Shown: piece by piece, positions 33,546 to 45,044 of the stretch
How the letters are laid out: every line of letters starts with the position of its first letter
Numbering within the stretch: position 1 is the first letter of the stretch
NCBI GenBank assembly: GCA_051294375.1
Contig: CM119268.1
Location: 23,451,502 to 23,515,501 of the forward strand
Length of the DNA stretch: 64,000 nt
Direction: 5' to 3'
DNA from: Paraspadella gotoi
Taxonomy: Eukaryota; Chaetognatha
The notes under the pieces: generated by a model
What the model saw: only the letters and a program-made list of their open reading frames with translations
Database searches by the model: none
What the model was told of the DNA's origin: nothing
Position numbers and translations under genes: made by a program

Positions 33546-34069
33546 GTCACCCGTCACGACTTTTATGTGACATTTCCGGTGATATGAGAGGAAATGCGGT
33601 GAACAAGGAGAGAATTTGGATTGAGTAGAGGCAGAGAGAGAGAGAAAGACGAGAGAGAGAGAGTAGAGAGAAGACGAGAGAGAGAGAGAGAGAAGAGAGA
33701 GAAAGAGAGAAAGAGAAATTAGAATTAAATTAAGAATGGGCCTATGCACAGTTGTTCGTGGCGGTGTTAAAAGATTGGACTAACCTATTAGATACGATAA
33801 GTGTTTATACTTGTGTATGTGTGAGTATTGGTACACATATGTGAAAATTAAAAGATAAAAAAGAAAAGAGAGACGAGAAAAAAGAAAGTTTATGTCAACA
33901 GAGAAAGAAAGAGAAGCAACCGAGAATCCCGGCACACCGACGACGACACGACCGCAGACCGAGAGAGACGCAGAAGAGAGAGAGCTAAGACGATCCTCGA
34001 AAGCCACGCGCCCCCAATCAAAAACTCCTCCTCCCCCTTCCCTAAATTGACCCCGTCTGAACATAATCT
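33546..34069. other. GA-rich block and unassigned DNA
   Basis: Interrupted GA at 33,630-33,716. No gene recognised. Confidence 0.6.
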
Positions 34070-34109
34070 TCTCTCATTAACATTCTCCGTCCAGAAGTCT
34101 TTTCCGGCC

Positions 34110-34745
34110 CGAATAATCACCCTTGCAAGTAGATCACTTTTGGAAAAAGATCAACTGCAAAGTTAAGATACTTTTGGAAAAAGAGATCAATTTGCAAAGA
34201 GACAATGTAGAAGGTCCTTTTGGAAAGAGAGTTCACTTGGAAAAAGATCGTTTTCAACAAAGAGATACTTTTGAAGCATATAGAGGATCATCGATTTGCA
34301 AGAGAGATTACTTTAAGAAAGGGATAATTTGTGAAAGAGATCTCAGCGCAGATAAATGGAAAAGAGATACTTAAGAAAAGTAGATCTTACCCGTTGGAAA
34401 AAGAAGATACTTATGAAGTGATAACTTAGAAAGAGATAAGCTTGGAAAAAGAAATTTTTTGTAAAAAGCGATATTTGGTGATATAGAGATCACTGCGATT
34501 GAAAAGGTGATCAGCTGCAAAGGAATTCAGCTGAAAACAGAATTATTTTTTGTAAAAGAATTATTACTTTGGTGAAAGAAGATAGGTATTGTTCGGAAAT
34601 AGATAGAGTCACATTAGCAGAAGAGATCAGTGTGGAAAGAAGTATCTTTTTGTAAAGAGATCATTTTATTTGGCAAAGGATACATGGAAAGAGATCAGTC
34701 TTGGAAAAGAATAATTTTGGAAAGAGATCTAATCTTGGAAATTCA
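34110..34745 (+). repeat. 16-bp GATC minisatellite, copy 1
   Basis: Units of the form gaaagagatcactttg, less regular than at 41,785-42,412 with many 1-3 base insertions. An 83-residue frame inside it is a repeat translation. Confidence 0.8.
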
Positions 34746-34794
34746 TTAAACTTTTATATCTAAACTTGAGACTTGTTTTTTATTATTTGCGGAT

Positions 34795-35450
34795 TAGAGA
34801 AAGGGAGGGGGAGCGAGGGGAGAGAAGGAGGGAGAGGAAGAAATGATAGTGAAGAGATGAGAGTGAGAGGACAGTGATATGTGGGGAAGAGGAAAGAAGG
34901 AGGAAAGAGGAGAGGGCGAAGAGGGAGAGGGTAGGAGGAGAGGAGGCGAGGCGAAGGGGAGAGGAAGAGGGAAGAAGGAGAAAGAGAAAGGAGAAGAAGG
35001 AGGAAAGGAGGAGATTAGAGAGAGATAGAGGAGGACCAAGAAAGACGAAGAGAAAAGAGAAAGTGGAGAGAGTGGGAGATGGGAGTAGGAGAGACAGGGA
35101 AGCAGAAAGGGAAGGACAAGGGAAGAATAGAGAGCGAGGGATTAGCAAGGACAGAGAGATAGGGGACGAGAGGAGAATGAGAGGGAAGGAAAAGAGAGGG
35201 GGGAGAGAGGGATTAGTAGAAGCGAGGAAAAGTGGGGGAGAAAGATAAGAGTGTGTAAAGTGAGTAAGGGAGAAGAGGGAAAGGGGAAATGAAGAGGAGT
35301 AAGAGGGGCCGAGAGACGAAGAGAGAAAAATAGATAGGATAAAAGTAGGACAAGCGAGGAACGGGACAAAAGGTTGATAGGGGCGTGAGATTGGACGTCA
35401 AAGATATATAAGGGGCATAGAAGAGGCAAAGGGAAGGATGAATGGAAAAG
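34795..35450. repeat. Long polypurine/polypyrimidine tract, copy 1
   Basis: About 650 bases in which the plus strand is almost entirely G and A (gggagaggaag-type words). Counterpart of 42,460-43,035. Confidence 0.9.
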
Positions 35451-37044
35451 AAGTAGAAAAATCGTTAAAAAAGAGAGATTATATTGTGAATAGTCAAGAT
35501 AGTCATTTTATAAAATAATATTAACATAGTCGAAATTGTAATAAAGAATAAATTGTTTTTTTAACCAACATATAGGAGATGCTGTTATAGTAATGGATTT
35601 AAGACTAGGTAATTAAGCTTTACGCGGCTATCATAACTATTTGAAATTAATTTTTAATTTATCTTGTCTTTAATTAGATTTTTTTCCGCGAACTTATTTT
35701 TTTGTAATCCGTGGTCATGAATTAACTTTGCAATATTGGTTCCTTTTTTTGGTCTGTTTCTAACTTCTCGATGAAAAATAAATATGACCAGTATTAAATA
35801 AAAGTTAAATAAAATTTTGGTTTTACATACAGTTATATTTGGTTTTACTTAGTTTTGTATGATAAAAGCCAGATAGTTTAAAAGAAAAAAAGATAGAAAG
35901 ATGAATGGAGAAACTAAAGAGTTAAAGAGTAAGAAGTAAAACATAAATTCTCTCTCGGTCTGCTTTACTCTCTCTCCTTATTCATTCTGCCCTTCCTCTC
36001 CCTCCCCTCTTTTCTCTCTCGTCTCTCCATCTTCTGGAATGAAGGACGAAAGCAGGGAATAGACAAGATAAATTGGTACCAAAAAGAGAAAAATAAGGAA
36101 CAGAAAAAAAAAATATTTTGTTGTAACAATCCTCATAATTAAAAGATAGAAAAATATTAAAAAATATCAAATAATTCTAAATTTATTTTGTTAAAATGTA
36201 TTTTTGATAATATTTTATTATATGGAATCTGCTCAAATTAAAGTGAGAAAACAAATTATATCATTTTATATTTTCTCTTCTTTACTATTTTTCTTCTCTT
36301 TCTCTTCTTCTTTTATATTATCCTGTTTCTTTCTTTAATTTCTTTTTCTTTCTTTTATTTTTTTTTTCCTCTATTTTCTTTATATCTTTATTTTTCACCT
36401 CTCATAGAATCATGAATGTGAATCTCAAGTGAACTCAAACCGAAGTTCAATTCTCCATCAAAATGTCAAACCGTAATTTTATGAACAAAAAATAAGAGAA
36501 AATGAAGAAAAGAATTCTCTCTCGTCTCTCATCAAATTTATTTCTCGCCTCTCTCTCATCCCTCTCTCAGTCACTCTCGTCTCTACTCCCTTACCGCGCT
36601 TTTCAACCTTCCACTTTTCGCTTTTTAAAACCCTGGAATCTTCTCTCCATCGGTAACATTCCCCCTCCCTCTCCTCCTACCTCCTCCTCCTTCAAACACA
36701 ACAACCAAAACATACCACACCACCACAGCGAAAAGACTAGAGACATAGCACACATGAGAGACACAACCCGCGTGAGCGTCAAGTCGCGTTCCTATCATTA
36801 TACTTACTTAACTAATTGCCTCTGTGATTTATCCCAAACTGACAGGTAATGGCCTTTATTCTATGATACAACATGTATATATATATTATTATAATATTCA
36901 TATATATTAACGTTCAATTAATAATTATATTATGTATATTATAATATTATTTTATTGTATCATTGTATCGATTTAATCATACAAATTATACAACCAATAT
37001 AAAAAGAGTATCCTTTTAACTCATCACATGCACGAAGTATTATT
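35451..37044. other. AT-rich locus core, copy 1
   Basis: No gene. The 115-residue frame at 36,502-36,849 is interrupted in copy 2 (44,160-44,400), so it is unlikely to code. Confidence 0.65.
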
Positions 37045-37395
37045 AGAATAATTTAATTTCATAAGGAGCAAGCGGCGAGAAAAAAAAAATTTCAAACATT
37101 TTCTTGGTTCAATTTCTTTTTACTGGTCATTAACGTGTTTTAGGCTAACATCATCTCTACATCTCACTCTCTGCACTCATAGATTAGTCTCTCTGTTACT
37201 TATTCAATTATTAGAACTGGATATAAAGTTGATATGTCATTCATCATATTCAAGTAATATACTTTACATTATTGCTCCAATGATGAATGAACTAAGACAA
37301 ATAAAGTGAATAGTTGCAACAATGGTGTTATTTTAATAACAAGGGCTTCTTCCATATAAAATTAATACGAATTCAAAATAATAAAAGTATTTAAA
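37045..37395 (+). mobile_element. MITE allele, copy 1
   Basis: Counterpart of 44,689-45,036: termini gaataatttaatttcataag and cttcttccatataaaattaa, with a partly decayed interior (ttgctccaatgatgaatgaa). The hairpin motif is lost here. Confidence 0.6.
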
Positions 37396-37999
37396 ACACT
37401 AGATTAAACTTTACTAAAGTTAAAAGATTACTATTTACCAATTCAAAATAAATTTCACAATACTAAAAAAGAATAAATGATAATCTCTGTAAGCTAATGA
37501 CATATTGTTAATAGACGAAAAAAATAACTCTAACTAATGCAATGTAAATCCATAACGAATGATAAGAGAATTGCATAAAATTAATTAAATTATTAATTAT
37601 TAAATAAATATCAATCACAGATACTGAAACCACGAAGACAGAGGAAAGGCATAAGAAGGATACTCGAGAGAAGAAAAAATCTGAGAAACTCAATTTATCG
37701 GACAGGGGTATTGAAGCACATCCAGTAAAAAGAAAACCCAAACCCAACACAAACGAACAACGACCAACAGCAACGGAAAAAAGGATTCCAGAAGAAACAG
37801 GATAAGACACCAAAACACAATCAAGAATAGAGAATAGAAAAGCATAGAAAGAATAAAGAAAGCAAATAACAATAGAAGATAGAAGTTCAACAGATATAAC
37901 CAACAACCACAAAAAATAAAAGCATGGTATACGTTGAAAAAATAATTAATTATAATATTCAGAAACGATCAAACATGTTAATAACCAAGAAAGAAAAAA
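37396..37999. other. AT-rich DNA, copy 1
   Basis: Matches 45,045-45,420. The 134-residue minus frame at 37,508-37,912 has no counterpart in copy 2 and no domain. Confidence 0.6.
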
Positions 38000-40395
38000 A
38001 ATATTAAAATCAATAGAAATCGAGCCGCCTTTCGATAGATTAACAAACGCAAATATGAAAAACACGATAACCAAATAATATGATCATGATAAAAAAACTA
38101 CATGAAGATGATAAGAGAGATCCAAACCGAGATTGATATGCAAATGATGTGAATAATCATCATATTGAAAATAGATAATATTCATTGATGATATAGCCCA
38201 TCCTACGCGATGATCAATCATACGTAAAATCAAACAAACTAAAGCTGTAAGAAATGAAAGAGAGAGAGAGAGAAGAGAGAGAGAGAAGAAGAGAGAAAGA
38301 GAGAAAGAAGGAGAGAGAGAGAGAGAAAGGAAGAGAGCGACTGCAGATTTTCATCTCGTGATAAATAAAAAAGAAATAATCAGAATAGTTTAGAACAAAA
38401 CAATCCAGAGAAAACACCGAGGATAAATTGGATTTTGTTTTGAAAAAAGCGCGAATAAGGGGAATAAAGTAGAAGTAGAGAGAGAGAGAGAGGAGAAGAG
38501 AGAGACATACAGAGAGCAGGACGAGAGAGATGGAGAGAGAGAGAAGAAAAGAGAAGAAGCGAGAAATGAAAAAAAGAATAAAGAGAGAGCTTCGATACTA
38601 CACGCCCGCCGCAACCGCACCGCTGAACTAGGTTAATATTCAGACGCTATAGATAGGGAAGATCGAAGCCTCTTCCTTTTCAATATTTACTTCCTTTTCT
38701 TACAAATATTTATGTCTAATCTAAAAAAAGGTTAATCTTGAATGAAATTTAAGATTTGTTCTTTTTTTTTTAAGAAGAAAAACCGAGTAAATTCATATTG
38801 CATTTAAACTAATATAAATAATTCAACTCAAATATTATTTTAAAAAAGGAAAAAATATAAATATTACATAAAAAAGTTTAGCAAAATTAAAATATGAAAA
38901 ATATTAGAATAACAAAGAAAAGTAATTTAATTGACTTTAGTCTCTCTCCACTTATTTTAGATTATCATAGTGCCCGGTCAAAAGTTCAGGTAAAACAAAA
39001 CAAAAAAATTTTTTTTAGAAAATTATATAGCAATTAAATTAACCCTAGCAATTCGGACATTAGCATTATATTTGTAAATGTAATTGAATTGCCTGCAATT
39101 TATAAATTATTTTCCTTGTTTTTTAAAATAGGAGAGAGAGCCGGAACCGTTTACGTTCCGTTACTGGTGAAAAACAAAAAAAAAGAGAGAGAGAGAGGAG
39201 AGAGAGAGAGATAATTTGCCCGCAAGAATAAAGCAATATAGGTCACTTGATCTGTTATATAGAGTGCATTCGGTCAAAGTTGAATTTTTTTTATACACGT
39301 AAGTTTCCGTGCCATCAAAACGCGTTATTAAGGTACTTCTCGATCATTGTTTATCGTTGCCACGCAACGGCCACGAATCCAGGTATAAGTATTTACACAT
39401 TTTCGCCATAAAAAATCCACGAAAATTCAGATGTAAAGTTGGATTTTGTATTGAGAAAAGAAGCGGAATAAATGGGATAATAAAGTTTTAGAAGAAGAAA
39501 TATAAGAATTTATTAAAAAAAGTGGTAAAAAAGTGAATAAGTTTTTCTTTGTAAAAAGAAAAAAAGAGAGAGAAAGTAAGAGAGAGAGAGAGAGGAGAGA
39601 CGAGGAGATGAGAGAAGAGAGAGAGAAAAGAGGCTGATCAAATATATATGTTTTTTAGAAAGAAAAAATATACAGAATTTTTCAAGAAAACGGACGATCA
39701 CGCAAGAGATCAGTACAGAGAGAGACAGGACACACTAAAGAGAGACAGAGAGAGTAACTGAACTCGTTTTTAAAACGATTCAGCGTTAAAAAAATATATA
39801 TAATTAAAAAATGAAATAAAAGAAGGCAAAAATGGTTACAATGTTTACAATGGAATTTTTCCAAATTTTTTCAATGCAGTGAAATGAATAATTATTTTTA
39901 TTGTATAAAATTAAGATATAGCTTCTCATTAAAAAAATTCCTTTTGAGTTCCCATTTTTATTAAAATCTAAACAAATTTTTTGAATTCACATCTGATATT
40001 ATAACTGCAATTAAAATTAGAATAAAGCATTTCTATATACTAATTTGGATATTATATTGAGTAAAATGCATTTGCATATTGCAGTAAATATAATGAAGTG
40101 GAATTCAAACAAAATACTTAAATCCAAATGTAATATATAAAATATACAGTATTTCAAGATGAAAACCCATATTAAATTTTTAATTCTATGATGACACCTT
40201 TTGGTAAAATTTCTCATAATTCATTAATAATTTTATTTAAAAAACGGTAAGTCCCACAGCACAAACTAATAAAAGCGTAGTAGTTTTTATATATGAAAAC
40301 AGCGTGGACGGACGACGACGAAACGACAGCGACTACGTCCAAAGAAGCACACTAACATATGAGAGCCTGCCGCTTGCCGTCAAGGCTAATAATAA
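38000..40395. mobile_element. 2.4 kb insertion relative to copy 2
   Basis: Copy 2 passes directly from ttaatcccagaaaagaaata to agggaatatataagcaaagt (45,408-45,445), where copy 1 has this extra DNA. It contains GA blocks (38,255-38,335, 38,478-38,560, 39,183-39,212, 39,565-39,630) and a pair of related segments about 1 kb apart (38,430 and 39,437, both ggattttgt-ttg then gaataa-ggg-ataaag). No coding domain, inverted termini or clear target duplication was seen. It may be an unknown element or a deletion in copy 2. Confidence 0.5.
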
Positions 40396-41681
40396 AAGGG
40401 ATAATATTAACAAAGTAAATTCGAATTATTAATTATCACATGCAAAGAAAAAATTATACATATATTTGAGATTTAAAAATTAAAATTTAAATTAAGTTGT
40501 TGTCTCAACTTTGAGCAGTACACCTTAGAATTTTGAGACGGCAAGCTTGTAAACTTCGAGTACAAAAGAGAATTTTAAAGAGAGCTTTTTGGTCTTGATT
40601 GGTACTCCCCTTCGTAACATTGCTCTACAACACCCATTTTGGGAATATCAAACTTATTGAAAATGATGCTCCAGACAGATTTGAAACCTGAAACCTTTGT
40701 AACGTTTGAAATCCGCGCGCTGCATCGGCAATGATTTTCAAAAAATTTTTGTAAAAATTAAATATTTAATGTATGTTCGCTTTAATTTTTGGAAACAAAA
40801 AAATCAACGTCGCAGGAGCAGAGATTGATAAATCCGATACCAGTTTCCGATCGTGAAGAAGTGCAACGACGACATTAATACGAAGAAGAAAGTGAATATA
40901 TGGCTTAATTTTAATGTTTGAAATGAAGGAAAAGTGTTGACTCTTAGAGCGCAACGGTAGTGTGACATTAACATAATTGCTTTTAAAAGAATGTATTTAA
41001 TTAGGATGCTTTAACACGTGTTGCCTATCCAGCACCCTCACACCACCACCATCAAAATAGGGATAGTGTAAGACATAGCTATGATTGAAGAAGAAAAAAA
41101 ATGAATGATCGTTTTCAAAATGAAATAATTAAGTATTTCGATATATGCATAAAAAAAGTGAGCAAACAATGTGATAGATGCCTACATAGATTAAGCAAGA
41201 TAATCAGCGATACTATATGATAAATAATCTTGTAGAGTGAATGTTTCTGACTTTCAATTTGTGATCTTAACATGATCATAACAGATTGTGAACATAACGT
41301 AAGTATTGAGCAAACAGTGTCGGATCTGCCACAGATCATTATCGGTAAATAATTAATTAATAATAATATTACTTTAATAATTAATTCAATTAATTAATAA
41401 TATTTGATCCATTAATGTTTGTTTTGATATATTAATTGACGATAATATAAAATTATTATTGATAAATTATACCTATGAATTGAAAGAATTATTTAGATTA
41501 GTTAATTTGATTATTAAACAAAAGGATTGACAACTTACTTTCCAATGTATATACTTATTATGTTATTAAAGTATACATCCTTAAGTGCTCCTATAATCTG
41601 CCTCCTTCATTCTTTCCTTTCTTCTATTTTTATACCTAATGGACTAACCAATTTTCTCTCTCACATATATTTGACCGTTCA
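40396..41681. other. AT-rich locus end, copy 1
   Basis: Matches 45,440-46,800. Contains a tgtcggatctgccacagatc word (41,319) related to family B. Confidence 0.65.
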
Positions 41682-41784
41682 NNNNNNNNNNNNNNNNNNN
41701 NNNNNNAAAAAAATCCTTCTCTTTTAATGGACCATCTTGAAAGTAATTTTCTCATTATTTCCGAAGTCTTTTCGCCACCGGAAC

Positions 41785-42412
41785 TAATCACCTTGCAAAG
41801 AGATCACTTTAGAAAGAGATCACCTTGGAAAGAGATCACTTTGGAAAGAGATCACTTTGGAAAGAGATAACTTTTCATTGAGATCACTTTTAAAAGAGAT
41901 CACCTTGGAAAGAAATCACCTTGCAATAAGATCATCTTGGAAAGAGATCACTTTGGAAAGAGATCACCATGAAAAGAAATCGCTTAGAAAAGAGATCACC
42001 TTGGAAAGAGGTAACTTAAGAAAGTGATCACCTTACAAAGAGATCAGCTTGGAAAAAGATATTTTTGTAAAGAGATTATTTTGGAAAGAGATCACTTTGG
42101 AAAGTGATCATCTTGCAAAGAGATCAGCTTGGAAACAGATCTTTTTGTAAAGAGATTATTTTGGAAAGAGATCACTTTGGAAAGTGATCATTTTGCAAAG
42201 AGATCAGCTTGGAAACAAATCTTTTTTAAAGAGATCATTTTGGAAAGAGATCACCTTGCAAAGAGATCAGCTTGGAAAGAGATCTTTTTGTAAAGAGATC
42301 ATTTTGGAAAGAGATCACCTTGGTAAGTGATCATCTTGCAAAGAGATCAGCTTGGAAAGAGATCTTTTTGTAAAGAGATCATTTTGGAAAGAGATCACCT
42401 TGGAAATCTATT
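41785..42412 (+). repeat. 16-bp GATC minisatellite with 80-bp higher-order repeat
   Basis: About 39 units of gaaagagatcactttg and variants. From about 42,030 the variants recur in blocks of five (…cactttg, …catcttg, …cagcttg, …ctttttg, …attttg), giving an 80-bp higher-order unit seen about four times. Nearly every unit keeps GATC or GATT in the centre. Confidence 0.9.
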
Positions 42413-42454
42413 AATCACTTTATCTCTACAACTTGAGACTTTTTTATTATTTGC

Positions 42455-43038
42455 GAAAGATAGAGAAAGAGCAGGGGGAAAGGGGGAGAGGCGCGAGGGG
42501 TGAGGGAGAGAGGAAGAGAAGAGAGGGAGAGGGGAGAGGGCCAGTCGGGGGAGACGGGGAGAGGAGTCAAGAAAAGAGGAGAAAAGGAAGGGAGAGGGGA
42601 GAGCGGGAGGATGGAGGGGACGAGGTAAGGGAAAGTGAGAATGGTAGAGGAGCAGGGGCAGTGGGCGAGAAGGGAAGGAGGATTAAGAGGACGAGACGGA
42701 GAGGGAGAGAGGGTAGGAGTCAGAGGGGACAGGAGAGGGAAGGGAGAAAGGAGAGCGGAGGGAGGAGAGGGAAAGAGGAAGGAGAGAAGGGGAGAGGGAG
42801 AGAGGTAGGAGGAGAGGAGAAGGGGGGAGGGAGAGTGAAGAGGAAAGGAGCAAGAGAGGGAGGAGAGAGAGGGAGAGGAAGGAGGAGAGGGGGGAGAAAG
42901 AGAGTGGAGGAGGGAGAGGAGAAGGGGGAGAGGGAGATGAGAGGGAAGGGGCAGAGAGAGAGAGGGGGAGAAGGGAAAAGGGTGAGATATATGAGGAAGA
43001 GGAAGGAGGATGAAAGGGAGAAAGAGAAAAATCGTTAA
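42455..43038. repeat. Long polypurine tract, copy 2
   Basis: Nearly pure G/A plus strand. The 201-residue Arg/Glu/Gly frame and the antisense Ser/Leu/Pro frame arise because purine-only DNA has few stops. Confidence 0.9.
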
Positions 43039-44301
43039 AAAGAGAATATATTATAGTCAAATAGTCATTTAATAATATATTATGCGTTTTTATTTCGAAT
43101 CCAACAAGGTTGATTCAGTCATACAGAGGCATCAAAAAAAAAAAAAGCTAAGTCTAAAAACAAACAAAGTTAAAGATTTGCGTGAAAAAGTATATGTCAA
43201 TATGTCATAAAATATTGTTTTTTTTTAACCAAAATATAGATGGCGTTTAGTATGGTTTACTTATTCGGTAATAAGCTTTTGTAGGCGCGGCTATCAGTAC
43301 GTACTTTTGAATTTAATAAGTTATTGATCTTTGTCTTAATTAAGTTTTTCCTGGCGAATCTTGTTTTTTTGTAATTCGTGTCATGAAATTACTTTACATA
43401 TTGGTTCCTTTTTTTGTCTGTTTCCTACTTCTGAAATGAATAAATAAATATGACGAATTAAAAAAAGTTAAATAAAATTTTGGTTTACATACAAGTATAT
43501 ATTGTTTAGCTTAGTTTTTTTATGATCAAAATTCCAATAGTTATGAAGAAAGAAAAGAAAAAGATAGAAAGAGATGGAGAAACTAAAGAGTAAAGAGTAA
43601 AGACAGTAAAACTATAATTCTCTCTCAGTCTCTTTTACTCTCTCCCACCATTCTCCCTCTCCCTCTCCCTCCCCCTCTCTTTCTCTCTCTCTCTCCCTCT
43701 CTCTCAGAATGAAGGAGAAACAAGGGAATTAGACAAAGAGAAAATTGGTACCAAAAAGAGAGAAAAATTAAGGAAAAGAAAAAAAAGAAATATTTGTTGT
43801 ACCAATTTCATAATTAAGAAAGATAAAAAGAAAAAAGATTAAAAAAATAATCAAAATAATTTTAATTTTATTTTGTTTAAAATGTATTTTGATAATATTT
43901 TATTAATATGACAGAATCTGCTCAAATTAAAGTTGAGAGAAACAAATTATATCATATTATATTTTTCCTCTTCTTTCCTATTTTTTCTTCTCTTTCCTCT
44001 TCTTCTTTTATTTTCCTTTTTTCTTTCTTTTTATTTCTTTTTCCTTTCTTTTACTTTTCTTTCCTCCTTTTCTCCTTTTTCTTTATTTTTTCACTCTCCA
44101 TAGAATCAGTGAAGTGAATCTCAGTGAATCCAACCGAAGTTCAATTCTCCATCAAAAGTCAAACCGAATTTTATGAACAAAAAAATAAGAGGAAAATAGA
44201 AGGATANNNNNNNNNNTCTCTCTCTCTCTCTCTCTCTCTCCCCTTCCATCTTTCACTTCCACCTTTTCGCTTTTTAAAACCCTGGATTTTCTCTCGTTCC
44301 A

Positions 44302-44336
<35 letters not shown>

Positions 44337-44486
44337 ACCCAGGAATCGCTGTGAACTGACCCGCGTGAGCGTCAGAGTCGCGGCTCCTCACCTCATTTAT
44401 CCTTCTTACCCTGACTTGGCCTCTGGTGACCTTTATTCTCCAACCTGACCAGTTAATCGTCCCTTTATTCTTGAGTAACAACATGA
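43039..44486. other. AT-rich locus core, copy 2
   Basis: No gene. Pyrimidine-rich 43,618-43,705, T/C-rich 43,960-44,095, and a 10-N gap inside a (CT)n array at 44,207-44,216. Confidence 0.65.
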
Positions 44487-44521
44487 TATTATTATTATTA
44501 TTTTTATTATTATTATTATTA

Positions 44522-44594
<73 letters not shown>
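44487..44594. repeat. (TTA)n microsatellite
   Basis: About 35 units. Copy 1 has only a short AT-rich stretch here (36,880-36,960), so the array expanded or was lost. Confidence 0.95.
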
Positions 44595-44688
44595 TTTATT
44601 GTATTCATTGTATTCGTTGTAATCATCAAATTGATACAACCAATATAAAAGTAATTCTTTTAACGTCATCACATGCACCGAAAGTATT

Positions 44689-45036
44689 ATTATGAATAAA
44701 TTTAATTTCAATATGGGAGAAGGCAGTGCGAGTACAAAAAAAATTATTTTAAATTTTTTAAAATTTTTTTGTTCTTGGTTCATTCTTCTTTTTTTGGTCA
44801 TTTACTGTTTGGCTAAATCTCTCTCTCTCTCTCTGCTGATTATCTCTCCTTGGTCTCTCTCAATCGTTTTAACTGTTATTAATTTTATGTCTCTCTCTTC
44901 AGTATTTTCACTTTATTCTTGTTATTTGCTCCACTGATGATGACTTAGAAAATTAAGTCGAAATATCTGGCAAAAATAAGTTTTTTTTGTACTCGCACTC
45001 CTTCTCCATTATGAAATTAAATTCATTCAAATATGA
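44689..45036 (+). mobile_element. MITE with 8-bp target duplication and hairpin motif
   Basis: Inverted termini of about 40-50 bases: gaataaatttaatttcaata plus gggagaaggcagtgcgagta on the left, and gtactcgcactccttctcca plus ttatgaaattaaattcattc on the right. AAAGTATT flanks both sides (44,681-44,688 and 45,037-45,044). An 8-base target duplication suggests a hAT-like or P-like mobiliser. The interior has short (CT)n and the CTGATGA-hairpin-GAAA motif. No transposase. Confidence 0.75.
44934..44963 (+). ncRNA. Hammerhead-like hairpin motif, copy 3
   Basis: CTGATGA, one extra T, perfect 6-bp stem GACTTA/TAAGTC (44,942-44,947 and 44,954-44,959) with a 6-base loop, then GAAA. Same layout as the two family C copies, but the stem sequence is different. 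Confidence 0.35.
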
Positions 45037-45044
45037 AAAGTATT

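Larger units (their letters stand above)
34070..41681 (+). repeat. Locus copy 1 (of three overlapping copies)
   Basis: Parallels 41,745-46,800 in order: GATC minisatellite, polypurine tract, aaaaatcgttaaaaa, taaccaacatatagg, gaatctgctcaaattaaagt, ccctggaatcttctc, MITE, cagaaacgatcaaaca, gagacggcaagctt and the ctctcacatatatttgaccg end. It carries about 2.4 kb (38,000-40,395) that copy 2 lacks. It stops at an N gap (41,682-41,706). Confidence 0.85.

Noticed and set aside
41785-42412. CRISPR-like regularly spaced repeats
   Set aside because: Units are contiguous 16-mers without unique spacers, in a eukaryotic context.
42433-43038. 201-residue Arg/Glu/Gly frame
   Set aside because: Translation of a polypurine tract. 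The matching tract in copy 1 does not keep the frame.
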